A stretch of 64,000 nucleotides of DNA. It comes from Staphylotrichum longicolle (lineage: Eukaryota > Ascomycota > Sordariomycetes > Sordariales > Chaetomiaceae). The position numbers and the translations under genes were made by a program. Shown piece after piece: positions 34,482-43,176 of this stretch. Under the pieces are notes generated by a model. It made no database searches, was not told the DNA's origin, and worked only from the letters and a program-made list of their open reading frames with translations. The number at the start of each line of letters is the position of its first letter. Position 1 is the stretch's first letter. The stretch covers positions 2,294,001-2,358,000 of the forward strand of contig JAHCVI010000004.1 in NCBI GenBank assembly GCA_019096155.1, written 5' to 3'.

Positions 34482-34634
34482 CTTTGCCGGCACACCGCTC
34501 CCACAATCAGCACTTACACCACGTTCTGCCGGGGCCGATAAGATGAACCCATCTGGTAAGCTCACTCCTTCCTTGGCGATCGTCGTGGCCCCACCCTCCT
34601 CTATCCCGCTCAGGACACCGAGTCCGTCGCTGCG

Positions 34635-35693
34635 ATGGTCAACGGCACCAACGGGGTCGGCGGGGACGGGGACGGTGTTTTGAGCTTTGGTTCAAACACC
34701 GCCGCCGCTGCCCAGGCCCGTGAAAAAAAGCGCCAAAGAATTGACGACTCGGGGTTGTTCGAAAATGAAAATGGGTTGAAAGCTCACCAAACGACAGCTC
34801 CCCCCTCTCGCCCTTCGCTGCCCGGCCGCCGCTGCTTTGTCACGGTGGGTGCGACCGCGGGCTTCCGCTCCCTCCTCGAGGAGGTCAGCTCGGCGGGGTT
34901 CCTCCAGGGCCTCGCCGAGCACGGCTACACCCTCCTGGACGTCCAGTGCGGTCCTGACCAGGCCGCATTCGACGACCGCATCGCTGGCCTGCGCAACGAG
35001 GACAGGCATGGCGTCGAGGTCCGCTCCTTCGCCTACACGAGCGAGATGCAGGAGTACGTTCTCGCTTGCCGCGGCGAGCAGAACGTGCGCCCTGCCGGGT
35101 GCGTCATCTCCCATGGCGGTAAGTTATCGCTCCCATCTCGCAGCTTTCGTCTTGACGTTCATCGCAACTTACGCTTCATCCCAGGCACGGGAACGGTGGG
35201 GGAGGTTCTGGGCGTCGGCGCCCCACTGATTGTCGTCGCCAACCCGACACTGATGGACAATCACCAACTTGAGTTGGCCGAGAGCCTCGAGGAGCAGAAT
35301 TTGGCCATCCATGGCCGCATCGGGTAGGCATCCTGCCCCCTGGCCTCGCACGCGCAGCCCCTTCTTGCACACCATACTGACACACGGAGCAGGACGCTGG
35401 TCGGCGCAGTTGGCCGCATCGCCGAGCGCATCACCCAAGGCACGTTGGATGCCCTCCCGCCGTATTCACCGCCGCCGTTTCCTGTTCCCGCCGCCGATCG
35501 CGTCACTCTCTTCGATTGGATGGTACTGACCTGCTACCCAGAAGAGCTTGCCGCTCAGATGCATCTATCCGATCTGGGTGCAGCCGAGGCAAACTTCGCG
35601 ACCCAGCAGCAGCACCAGCAGCAGGCAGTGCTCGGCAGCAGCCCAGCTCCGGTCAGCAACCAGGAGAACAACGGCATGCTCCAGCTCGATTAG
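34635..35693 (+). CDS. ALG13: ALG13, catalytic subunit of UDP-GlcNAc transferase
   Basis: Exons 34635-35118, 35185-35323 and 35393-35693 encode about 307 aa. Alg13 joins membrane-bound Alg14 on the cytosolic ER face and adds the second GlcNAc to dolichol-PP-GlcNAc in N-glycan assembly. The GT-B half shows RRCFVTVGATAGFRSLLEEV, YTLLDVQCGP, CVISHGG/TGTVGEVLGVGAPL across intron 1, and IVVANPTLMDNHQLELAESL, which is diagnostic. Introns have GTAAGT...CCAG and GTAGGC...GCAG. The Gly/Asn-rich N-terminus (about 60 residues) is not conserved, so the start is tentative. The frame ends at UAG 35691-35693, after a Gln-rich stretch, but stays open for another 407 codons of tandem repeats (see the next entry). 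An alternative is a much longer protein by readthrough or by splicing out the stop. Confidence 0.88.
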
Positions 35694-36917
35694 GAACCCG
35701 ACGCTGGCAGTACTGCGCCTGGCGCTGGTGGGAACCAGAGCGAGGAGGGGGATGGATCTGTCGCCCCTGAAGAGCCCAATTCTCCTCTGCCGATTGCCAA
35801 TGAAAACGGCAACCACGACGCTGTGCGTGGAGGCACTGTTGTCGGTGGTGGGCTTCAGAATGGGGAGAATACAGCGCTCATCAATTTCAGTCAGCTCAAC
35901 CTGCCTCTGCCCACCATCGGCTCAGTTGGCGACGACGACCATGTTGCACCCAGTCCTGGCGGAGGTCAAAATGCAGGCGGTAACGGACACATCGATCTCG
36001 AGGAGTCAGACGTGCCCTCCCTAACCGTCAACGGAAACGGCATATCCAACACTGCATCTGGCACCGGCGGTGGAAACCAGCATGAGGAGGACGATGGACT
36101 CATTGATCTCGACGAGGCCACTTTGCCTTTTCCAGCCATCAACGGAAGCGGTCATCACCAGCACACTGCACTTGGCGCCATCGGAATCCAGAACACGTCC
36201 AACGGACCCATTGACATTGACGAACTAGCATGGGTCTTTCCAACCCTCAACGGAAACGGACACCACCACAATGCTGCGCCAGTTACTGGCGGAACCCAGC
36301 TCGAGGACAGTGGACTCATCGACCTGGACGAGGCAAACTTGCCTCTTCCAACTGTGAACGGAGACGGCCATCACCACAATGCTATGCTCGGCACTGCTGG
36401 CGGCATTCAAAATACATTCAACAGCGTCATCGACCTTGACGAAGCGACCCTGCCTCTCCCAACGATCAATGGGAACGGTCATCACCACGACGCAATACCC
36501 CTTGCTGGCGGAAATCAGCTTGAGGACGACAGACTCATTGACCTCGACGAGGCCGCTCTCCCTCTTCCGACAATCAACGGGAACGGTCATCACCACGGTG
36601 CTCCGCACGGCACCGGTGGTGCAAGTCAGACTGGGGGAGACAGTGAACCCACCGATCTCGCCGAGACATATCTCCCTCTCCCAGCGGTCAACGGAAATGG
36701 TCCTCACCACCATGCTCCACCCGCTCTTGGCGATGAGGCTCAGGCTGTGGAAGACGATGGACTCATCGATCTTGACGAGGCGACTTTGCCCCTTCCTACC
36801 GTCAACGGAAACGGCATTTACCACTCCCAAACTGTTGGCGGCGCCAACTTGGTGGAGGACTGGGATGGCGTCTGGGCGCACGAGGCTGAGGCCGATGCGC
36901 AGATATTCTTCTTTTAA
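35694..36917 (+). other. in-frame tandem-repeat extension downstream of ALG13 UAG
   Basis: These 407 sense codons plus a TAA follow the ALG13 stop in exactly the same frame. There is no ATG for the first two-thirds (the frame has GTG at 35823 and its first ATG near 36381), so an independent gene is unlikely. The product would be acidic and Asn/Gly/His-rich, with repeated blocks such as LIDLDEATLPLPTINGNGHH. All repeat-unit lengths are multiples of three and no other stop occurs, which argues that the frame is, or was until recently, translated. Explanations are programmed readthrough, removal of the stop by an intron, or a recent CAG-to-TAG nonsense change. It is listed apart from the ALG13 CDS because which of these applies cannot be decided from sequence. 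Confidence 0.6.
35781..36890 (+). repeat. coding tandem repeat, 108-114 bp units
   Basis: Units begin at about 35901, 36012, 36123, 36231, 36339, 36450, 36558, 36672 and 36786, with a more degenerate one at 35781. Spacing is 108, 111 or 114 bp, always whole codons. Each unit reads roughly LPLPTxNGNGHHH, then a Gly/Ala-rich spacer with GGxQ, an acidic EDDGLIDLDEA block. Units differ at many third positions, so the array is not a collapsed recent duplication. Confidence 0.9.
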
Positions 36918-37392
36918 ACGTCGAGTGGCCGAGATTGAGGGGAGTTTGGAGGTCGCCGCGCCTGTTGTGGTGTCGCCTCGCTGGCGGTTTCTCTCATTTC
37001 CACGGCTGCGTTGAATTCAAGGACGATTGGGTCGCCTTGCCTTGGTGGACAGAACTTGGCTGGGTTTTGATCTCGCGGTGAATATCATCCCTGGTACAAA
37101 TGGGTTGGACGGCGTTTCTCTTTTCACATTGGGTGGTCGGGTGGTTTTCCCATGATATAGTCACGTTGCTACAGATACCCCCTTTGCTGATCATCGGTCT
37201 GGGGCCAGACTGCCTTGAGTTTTTTATCACATGGAATCCAAACCGTCTGGAAGTTGACCATTTTCATTCACTGCGTTGCGCGCAGAATCAGTTCAACCGA
37301 CTTCATCTCACTCGTAAACATCGTGATGGACCACTGCCTCTCTACAGTTCATTCCCTCCCTTAGGTACCTTATGCATACCACCGTCGCCCGC
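36918..37392. other. convergent 3' flanks (ALG13 extension / AIP1)
   Basis: 475 bp between the end of the repeat frame and the AIP1 stop. It includes a TTAGGTACCTTA patch near 37362-37373. No gene was recognised. Confidence 0.45.
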
Positions 37393-39313
37393 TCATTGCA
37401 ACCCCTTCACACCCCACACCTTGACCGCGGCATCTCCGCCCGTGCTCGCGACCTTGCCGTCCCCGTCGACCCACGCGACGCCGTACACGCCGTCCTTGTG
37501 CGCGTTGGCCGCCTTGACGCGGCTCCCGGGCTTCGCCGGGCTCCACACGTGCACGTTGGTGTCGAGCCCGCCGCTCGCGGCGTGCGTGCCGGCGCCGTTC
37601 CACGCGATGCTCAGCACCCGCGCCGTGTGCGCCGACCACCGGTCCGTCGCCACGGCCCAGTCCCCGCCACTCGAGGTCTTGTAGACGACGATCTTGCCCG
37701 AGGAGTTGCCCGCGGCGAGGTGGGCGCCGTCGGGGGAGAAGGAGAGGGCCGAGATGGTGGCGGTGGAGGATGTGAGGGTGTGGGACGGGGCGAGCTTGCC
37801 CGAGGAGCGGTCGAGGGTGTAGATCTGGACGGCGTTGTTGGCGGCGCCGACCGCGACGAAGGAGCCGTGCGCAGAGATGGCGCCGGGGGTGTAGTCGGTG
37901 GGGAGCTGGCTGAGGAGCTTGCCGGCGGCGTAGACGGCGATGCTGTCGTTGAGGGCGACGATGGTGTGGCCGGAGGAGGTGGCGGTGATGCCCTTGGGCT
38001 GGGAGGGGAGTTTGATGGAGGCGCCGAGGAAGTTGTTGGTGGATTCTTGAATGGTGCGGAGAGTGTCGTCCCAGCCGACGCTGTACGTTTGGCCAGAGGC
38101 CGAGGCGAATTGTGTGACTTGGTTGGAGTGGGCTTGGCCCTCGACCACGGTGCCAACACCTGTCGAGACGTCCCAGCTGCACACCTTGCCGTCGAAGCTG
38201 CCAGTTGTGATGACGTTGCCCTTCCCTTCAGACTGCACACCGAGCGCCGTGACGCTCTTGTTGTGTCCCTGAACGACCTTGACGGGCTTCTCGCTACCCT
38301 CATTGAGGTAGTTGAGATCGCCGTCCAAACTCAAGCTGATGATGAGCCCATCGCTTCTCCCGTGCGGCCACACAACGCCAACCTGTTGGTCGCCCACATT
38401 GACGCTCCCTTCCTCCCCAATCCGCCACGTCTGTGTGCACTGGCCCGACTCAACATCCCACACACGCACCGTCTGGTCCGCGCTCGCCGTGACAAACCGT
38501 TTCGAGTCCTTTGCCCAGCTCACAGCAAAGATGCTCCCTGTGTGCACGCCCTCGCCCAACTGCTTGGTCGGCTCCCCGGTTTTCCCATCGTACAGCTGGA
38601 TCCTCCTGTCGGCACCCACCGTAACCAAGACGCTCCCGTCTGGACTGAACGCGGTGCCCATCACAAACCCCTTGTGCAGCCCCGCCGCCTTGCTCGCAAA
38701 CTTGAAGGGCGCGCCGTGCAGGAAGCACATGGTGCTGTCGTCCGACACGGTGGCGGCGCGCAGCGGGCGCTGCTGGCGGATGGCGACGGCATTGACAACT
38801 TTGCTGTGGCCGCTCACCTCGCCGACGCTGTTGCCGCTGTCGGCGGTGAAGCAGTGGCCAAAGCGCTCGCGGCCGTCGCCGACGGCGATGACGCGCTGGC
38901 TGTCGCCGTCCCAGGCCAGGTCGGAGATGCGACCCGAAATGATGGCGTACTCGCCCTTGGTGTTGACGGCCTCGACGGCATCCCACACGCGCACCTTGCC
39001 GGATACGTCACCCGAGGCAACCCAGAAGCCCGAGGGGGAGAACTTGGCGACGGTCGTGGTGGTTGTGTGGCCGGTGTATTGCTTGCAGACGGAAGGGTTG
39101 TCGATGCTGCGGAGGAAGATGGATTTGCCGGACTGGAAGAGGGTCAAGTTAGAATCCCGGTCGACAAGTGGTCTCAGCAATGAGAGGGTGGGAACAAGGC
39201 CGGCTCACCGCGTAGGCTATGCGCTCTCCCTTGGGGTCGCAGGAGAGCTGTGTTGGCTGGCCCCGCGTGGTTGGCGGCGCTGCCGCCAGGATCTTTTCGA
39301 GTTCGATCGACAT
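37393..39313 (-). CDS. AIP1: actin-interacting protein 1 (WD40 repeat protein Aip1)
   Basis: Exons 39313-39209 and 39132-37393 give 614 aa, the usual Aip1 length. Aip1 works with cofilin to sever and disassemble actin filaments in cortical patches. The N-terminus MSIELEKILAAAPPTTRGQP and the following DPKGERIAYASGKSIFLRSI are Aip1-typical. About 14 WD-type repeats form the expected two propellers, with TVRVWDVESGQC, SGKVRVWDA, DRRIQLYDGKTGE and VHVWSPAKPG as strand signatures; the protein ends AAVKVWGVKGLQ. The intron has donor GTGAGC and acceptor TTCCAG, phase 0. No unusual change was seen in the protein. Confidence 0.95.
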
Positions 39314-39885
39314 AGTTGGTGATCTAAAGTGGTTCGCAAGACGAGAACTCAACAAGCAAAGAAATCAAAGCAGCGGGAAACTCGGCGGGAATTTGCTTGT
39401 TGTTTTTGGTTGCGGGCGTGGGCTTTGAAGTCGATGGAGCCTGAGCTGAGCTGATGGAGGGGCATTGGAGGGGTGCCAAGTCGGGTGTGGCGTGGTTGCG
39501 GGGCAGCAACGCAGGCAGAGCCCAAACAGTTCCCATGCTGCCTGGTTCATCAGGGTCTTTTTCAGACGATGAGGGGTCTTTTATCAGACAACCCCCCCCC
39601 TCAATCTGTGTAAAGGGAGATGTGCCGGAGAGCCTTGAAGTGAACAGTCATGCCCTGAATTTTTCCCTCCTTTCTTTGACGTGACTGGGCTAATCAAAGC
39701 CGCGCTCAAAATGAGTCTCACAGCTTCAAAATCACAGGCACCTTGCTAAGCAGTGACGTCATCGTGGAGACGTTGCCTTTGAGGCGTGGATGGTGAAAAT
39801 CAATTTCGGTAGCACTCGTTATCAACACCGAACATCAGGTATCCCAACAAGTGTAGTGCATGTTGACACTACACGACTTCGAGCA
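39314..39885. other. intergenic region upstream of AIP1
   Basis: 572 bp between the AIP1 start and the stop of the next minus-strand gene, so it contains the AIP1 promoter and that gene's 3' UTR. A short C run occurs near 39592. Nothing else was identified. Confidence 0.45.
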
Positions 39886-41253
39886 TCACAGCCGCCGCTC
39901 GTCCCACTCCCGTCTCATGGAAACCGCGCTGATCTCACTCCGCGTCTCTGGGCCACTAACACGACAGCCCTCAAACTCGAGCATCGAGTTGTAAAAACCA
40001 ATCTCCCCAACTACGTCCCCGTCACCCATGAACTTGATGTAGCTGCCGTCATTGCTCTCTTCATGGTTGTTGCCCTGATCGTCGTTTCCACGCCATTCGA
40101 AGTATAGCGGCTGGTCAGAAGACGCCCAAGGCCGCTCGTCCAGGCGCAGTATGCCAGACAGTGGGCCGATTTCAAAGGAACCCCAGAGTGCGTCGCCGTC
40201 AAGAGTGAGAATCAAGCCCGAATCCTCGCCGCAATCAGCAAGATTGGGCGGCGCGGTGCAGCGCAATCGATACCGGCCGTTGAGCAGGCCCAGGGGGGGA
40301 AGGACACCGCCATCATGATCGTCTTCGGTATGGTAGCCACCGCCACTGTAACTGTCATAGCCCTCTTCGCTGCGGTTGCCGTAGCTATCTTCTCTGTGGA
40401 TGTCGACTTGACGTCTTGGAGAGCCCGGGTAAGGCGGCCGGGGACCATCTGGTGAGTCCCACTGGGAAGGAGTGGTATCAAACCGGGCAGATTGGGGGAT
40501 CCATGGTACCGAACGGCCTTGGCCGTCCCGCTTGAAAGGGCGAGAACGCCGCGCTGTCTGTCTCTGACGGGTCACCGGCTCGATGCTGCTCGTGGAGAAT
40601 GCGAGGCGGCGGGAGGTTGCCGAAGAAGTACCACGCCGAGCTGTTTGCTTTGTCCGTGGAGCAGTCTGCAAAGGGGTTTTCGGGAGGGTTGGGTTTGATT
40701 TGGCAGGTTTCGTGCTTCTAGCGGTCGATGTGGTCTTTGCCCTCTTCGATGCAGGCCCTGCTGACTGAACTTCGACATCACCCTGGGACCCGATTGATAA
40801 TGAGAGGTTGAGATTGACGTCAGCTTCAGAGGCGCCCCCGGCTTGGCCATTGTCTGCTTTGCGCTTGCTGGGTCCCTTGGTAGGTGTCGCTGTGGTTGTC
40901 GCTGGCGACCTCTTGAGAGCTTGTTTGGCTTCCCGCGCTCGCTTAGTCCATTCCTTCTTCAACTCGGCTTCGGTCTTGAGAATATGGTCCGGCACCGCCA
41001 ATTTCCCTCCGTTGACGACGTCGAGGAGCCTCATCTTCGCCGTGCCTTTGACCTTGGACGGCGGGAGGCCGTAATGAATGAGCTGCGCCTCATACCAATG
41101 AGCTGGTCGGTCTTTGGGGCCCGCAGAACCGTCAAAGACGGCCTTGAGCTCTGGGATGGTCGCGCGACGGTGATGGTTGTGACCGCTGGCTTCGACATGG
41201 AACTCGCCCGAGTAGGACCAGCCATCGCGGGTGGCCGGAGGAGCAAGAGACAT
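39886..41253 (-). CDS. uncharacterised protein with basic middle and folded C-terminal region
   Basis: A 455-aa single-exon frame that I do not recognise. The first 100 residues look folded: a start like APPATRDGWSYSGEFHVEAS, a helix TIPELKAVFDG, then HWYEAQLIHYGLPPSKVKGT followed by AKMRLLDVVNGGKL, a helix-extension-helix layout that loosely resembles a SAP motif. Residues 100-260 are Lys/Arg/Ser/Thr-rich with nuclear-localisation-like KRKA and KRAKTT patches. The C-terminal 125 residues (from GRYRLRCTAPPNLADC to the end) are acidic and beta-prone, with SGLILTLDGDALWGSFEIGP and LYFEWRGNDD; this looks like a genuine domain. Coding is supported by length, codon pattern and an absence of competing frames. 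A nuclear role is only a guess. Confidence 0.7.
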   Translation of the reverse strand: MSLAPPATRDGWSYSGEFHVEASGHNHHRRATIPELKAVFDGSAGPKDRPAHWYEAQLIHYGLPPSKVKGTAKMRLLDVVNGGKLAVPDHILKTEAELKKEWTKRAREAKQALKRSPATTTATPTKGPSKRKADNGQAGGASEADVNLNLSLSIGSQGDVEVQSAGPASKRAKTTSTARSTKPAKSNPTLPKTPLQTAPRTKQTARRGTSSATSRRLAFSTSSIEPVTRQRQTARRSRPFKRDGQGRSVPWIPQSARFDTTPSQWDSPDGPRPPYPGSPRRQVDIHREDSYGNRSEEGYDSYSGGGYHTEDDHDGGVLPPLGLLNGRYRLRCTAPPNLADCGEDSGLILTLDGDALWGSFEIGPLSGILRLDERPWASSDQPLYFEWRGNDDQGNNHEESNDGSYIKFMGDGDVVGEIGFYNSMLEFEGCRVSGPETRSEISAVSMRREWDERRL

Positions 41254-41400
41254 GTTTGCTGTGTTGGCAGTTGGGTGCAGAAGAAAATCATGAGTTAGAG
41301 GTCGAATTGTGATAGCTTAGGCCTGACGGCGAAAGGACTTGGTCACGGGCAGGGCGGGGAAGGAGCTCGCACCTCTCGGACACAATTTCGTCTCAGTGAC

Positions 41401-41430
41401 GGTAGGTACCTAAGGTACCTTACCTTTACC
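41401..41430. repeat. GGTACC palindromic patch
   Basis: GGTAGGTACCTAAGGTACCT followed by TACCTTTACC forms nested short palindromes around two KpnI-type GGTACC sites. Related patches occur near 27596, 37363, 42987 and 45155. Such AGGTACCT-rich patches are common in Sordariomycete intergenic DNA. Confidence 0.6.
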
Positions 41431-42525
41431 TCCGTTCGGGTCGACATTGAACCCGTGGTATCGGCCAGGTATGTAATTCCACCACAAACCTGTGCTATGT
41501 GCGCAACTTTCCTGTACCAGGCACCTCGTCATTTCCCGCAAAGTATTTCCAGAACTCCCATCTCCCCTCCCCGGGCCTGAAAGCAACAGCAAACTCTTCT
41601 TTTCTTTTTCGTTTTTCAAAGGTGGCTTTTGCACTTTTTCACTTTGTCCATTGTCCCACAAAATGGTGTCTAACCAAGATACACCACCCAGGAAGATATG
41701 AACAAACACTGTGAGTGTGAGGCAGAGTGCACTGGAGTTACAACTTGATGATTTATCCGATCTTCTCGACCAGGTCTCAATTTATTCCCTGGTGGTCCCA
41801 ACTATGGGAAGCACAGGACTAGAGTCATACTTCCCTCCCGTTTGGATATGATGCTGGCCGACATTTTCATCGTCAGCCGTCTCAGGCTTCATGGCCGCAC
41901 TCGTGGGTTCGCTGAGAAACTGGAAGCGTCTCGCAACTCGGACCATGATTCCTTCACCAGCCGCAGATATTATTCCCATAGGCCACAGAGTGATTTCCAA
42001 CGGAACAAGTATCTCAAGTGCGATCTTGTCTTCACGGTCACGTTGTAGAAGACTTCTTGTCCGCCCAGACTCGACCGTTCCTCGTCGCGAGATATAGTAC
42101 TGCTGAAGAAGCCCACAGAAAAGCCCGAGCACCGTAGGTCTTGGATGTTTCGCCTTTGGGCGCCTCGGAAGCTAGCATTGGAGCCGGGAAGTTGAGTCCT
42201 GCGAGAATGGCTCCGTTGCTTTTGACCTTTCAGAGTTGAACGACAACGTCCATATCATATTTCTCTCCGCAGGACATCCAAAGGATTTGAGCTTCTCTAT
42301 CGTGGACATTTTCTTTCGCCTATATTGTGAGAGGATGAGACGAACGACAGGCGATGTCTTTCGAAAGCAGAAATCCAAAAGTAGAAAGAAGACATATTGG
42401 TTCCTCTTACAGGGCAGTACGGTTTATCCTCGAGAGACTGTTCGGCTCAGCCGTCTTCCTTCGCTCGTCTTCCGTTCGACCGTGGCAACCATGCGCTCTA
42501 TTTGCTCTCCATCTCAATGTCTGCA

Positions 42526-42550
42526 GAGCCGGCGTCCTCTAAGCGCCGAG
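42526..42550. repeat. dispersed hairpin element, copy A
   Basis: GAGCCGGCGTCCTCTAAGCG followed by CCGAG. CGGCG pairs with CGCCG around the loop. It resembles copies B and C. Confidence 0.55.
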
Positions 42551-42864
42551 AGCCGGAGAGGTTTGTTGTAACGGGCTGAGCCCGAGATGGACGCCGGCAA
42601 CTCGCGGCACATTGTGGGCGTGCGTGGAAAAACGAGAGCACAAACTTGGCTCAGGAGGCGACGGCGCGTGTCACTGTGTGGGCTTCCGGGCGTGCGGTTG
42701 GACAATGGAAAGGGGGGAAGAGGAGGGGAGCTACAACGGGTTGCCGAGATAAGTTAGGCCTCGGTGACTCTCGGCGGTATTGTAGACGTTGACCGTCTGT
42801 TCCTCCCCCCTGAGCGACTCAGTCGCCTATGCTGTGGTTTGGTACTTTCTTACCAGAAGTTCGT

Positions 42865-42889
42865 GGAGCGGCGTTCCTAAACGCCGATG
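42865..42889. repeat. dispersed hairpin element, copy B
   Basis: This contains a perfect 7-bp inverted repeat, CGGCGTT-CCTA-AACGCCG (42869-42886), inside the shared GGAGCGGCGTTCCTA context. Confidence 0.6.
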
Positions 42890-42929
42890 ACCCCATAACG
42901 TTTCGCTACATTTGGTACCGATGTCCGGA

Positions 42930-42953
42930 GAGCCGGCGTCCCTATGCGCCGAC
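42930..42953. repeat. dispersed hairpin element, copy C
   Basis: GAGCCGGCGTCCCTATGCGC followed by CGAC. It shares the GAGC-GGCGTYCCTA core with copies A and B; CGGCG pairs with CGCCG. Confidence 0.55.
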
Positions 42954-43176
42954 AAGCCGATCAGTTTGAAACCCTTCGCGATGTCTAGGTAAGGTAGGGT
43001 ATCATTGAAGAAAGCCGTAAGCCAACGTTATATAAGGTATGATTGCTCGCTTTGAATGTCCGAATGACTGTCTAGCACTAAACGTCAAGCCTTCTTGTTC
43101 CCTCTCCAACTCGAACCTGTTACCTTGGGCTGTAAGCGCCAGATCTGCCTTTACTTTTTTTGTTTTCATTTCCACG

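Larger units (their letters stand above)
33859..34634. promoter_or_regulatory. shared divergent promoter region (mS35 / ALG13)
   Basis: A 776-bp interval between divergent starts. It contains two copies of an 18-bp motif (34388-34405 and 34464-34481, consensus TCCGARATATTKCCGAAR). Just before ALG13, an ATG at 34543 opens a short frame with a possible 58-bp intron (34556-34613); spliced or not, that frame is out of phase with the ALG13 start and would overlap it. Confidence 0.5.
41254..43176. other. spacer with short palindromic repeats
   Basis: 1.9 kb between divergent genes, more AT-rich than the rest. It holds a GGTACC palindrome cluster at 41400-41430 and three dispersed hairpin elements at 42.5-42.96 kb (listed separately). 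A 116-codon minus-strand frame at 41782-42132 was considered but not accepted as a gene. The right end contains the CocE-type hydrolase promoter. Confidence 0.5.

Noticed and set aside
35823..36917. An independent repeat-protein gene
   Set aside because: The frame has no ATG at its left end (GTG only) and is in phase with ALG13 across one stop codon.
41782..42132. Minus-strand 116-codon frame
   Set aside because: It has a plausible amino acid mix but no identifiable domain, splice partners or continuation; it may be a gene relic.
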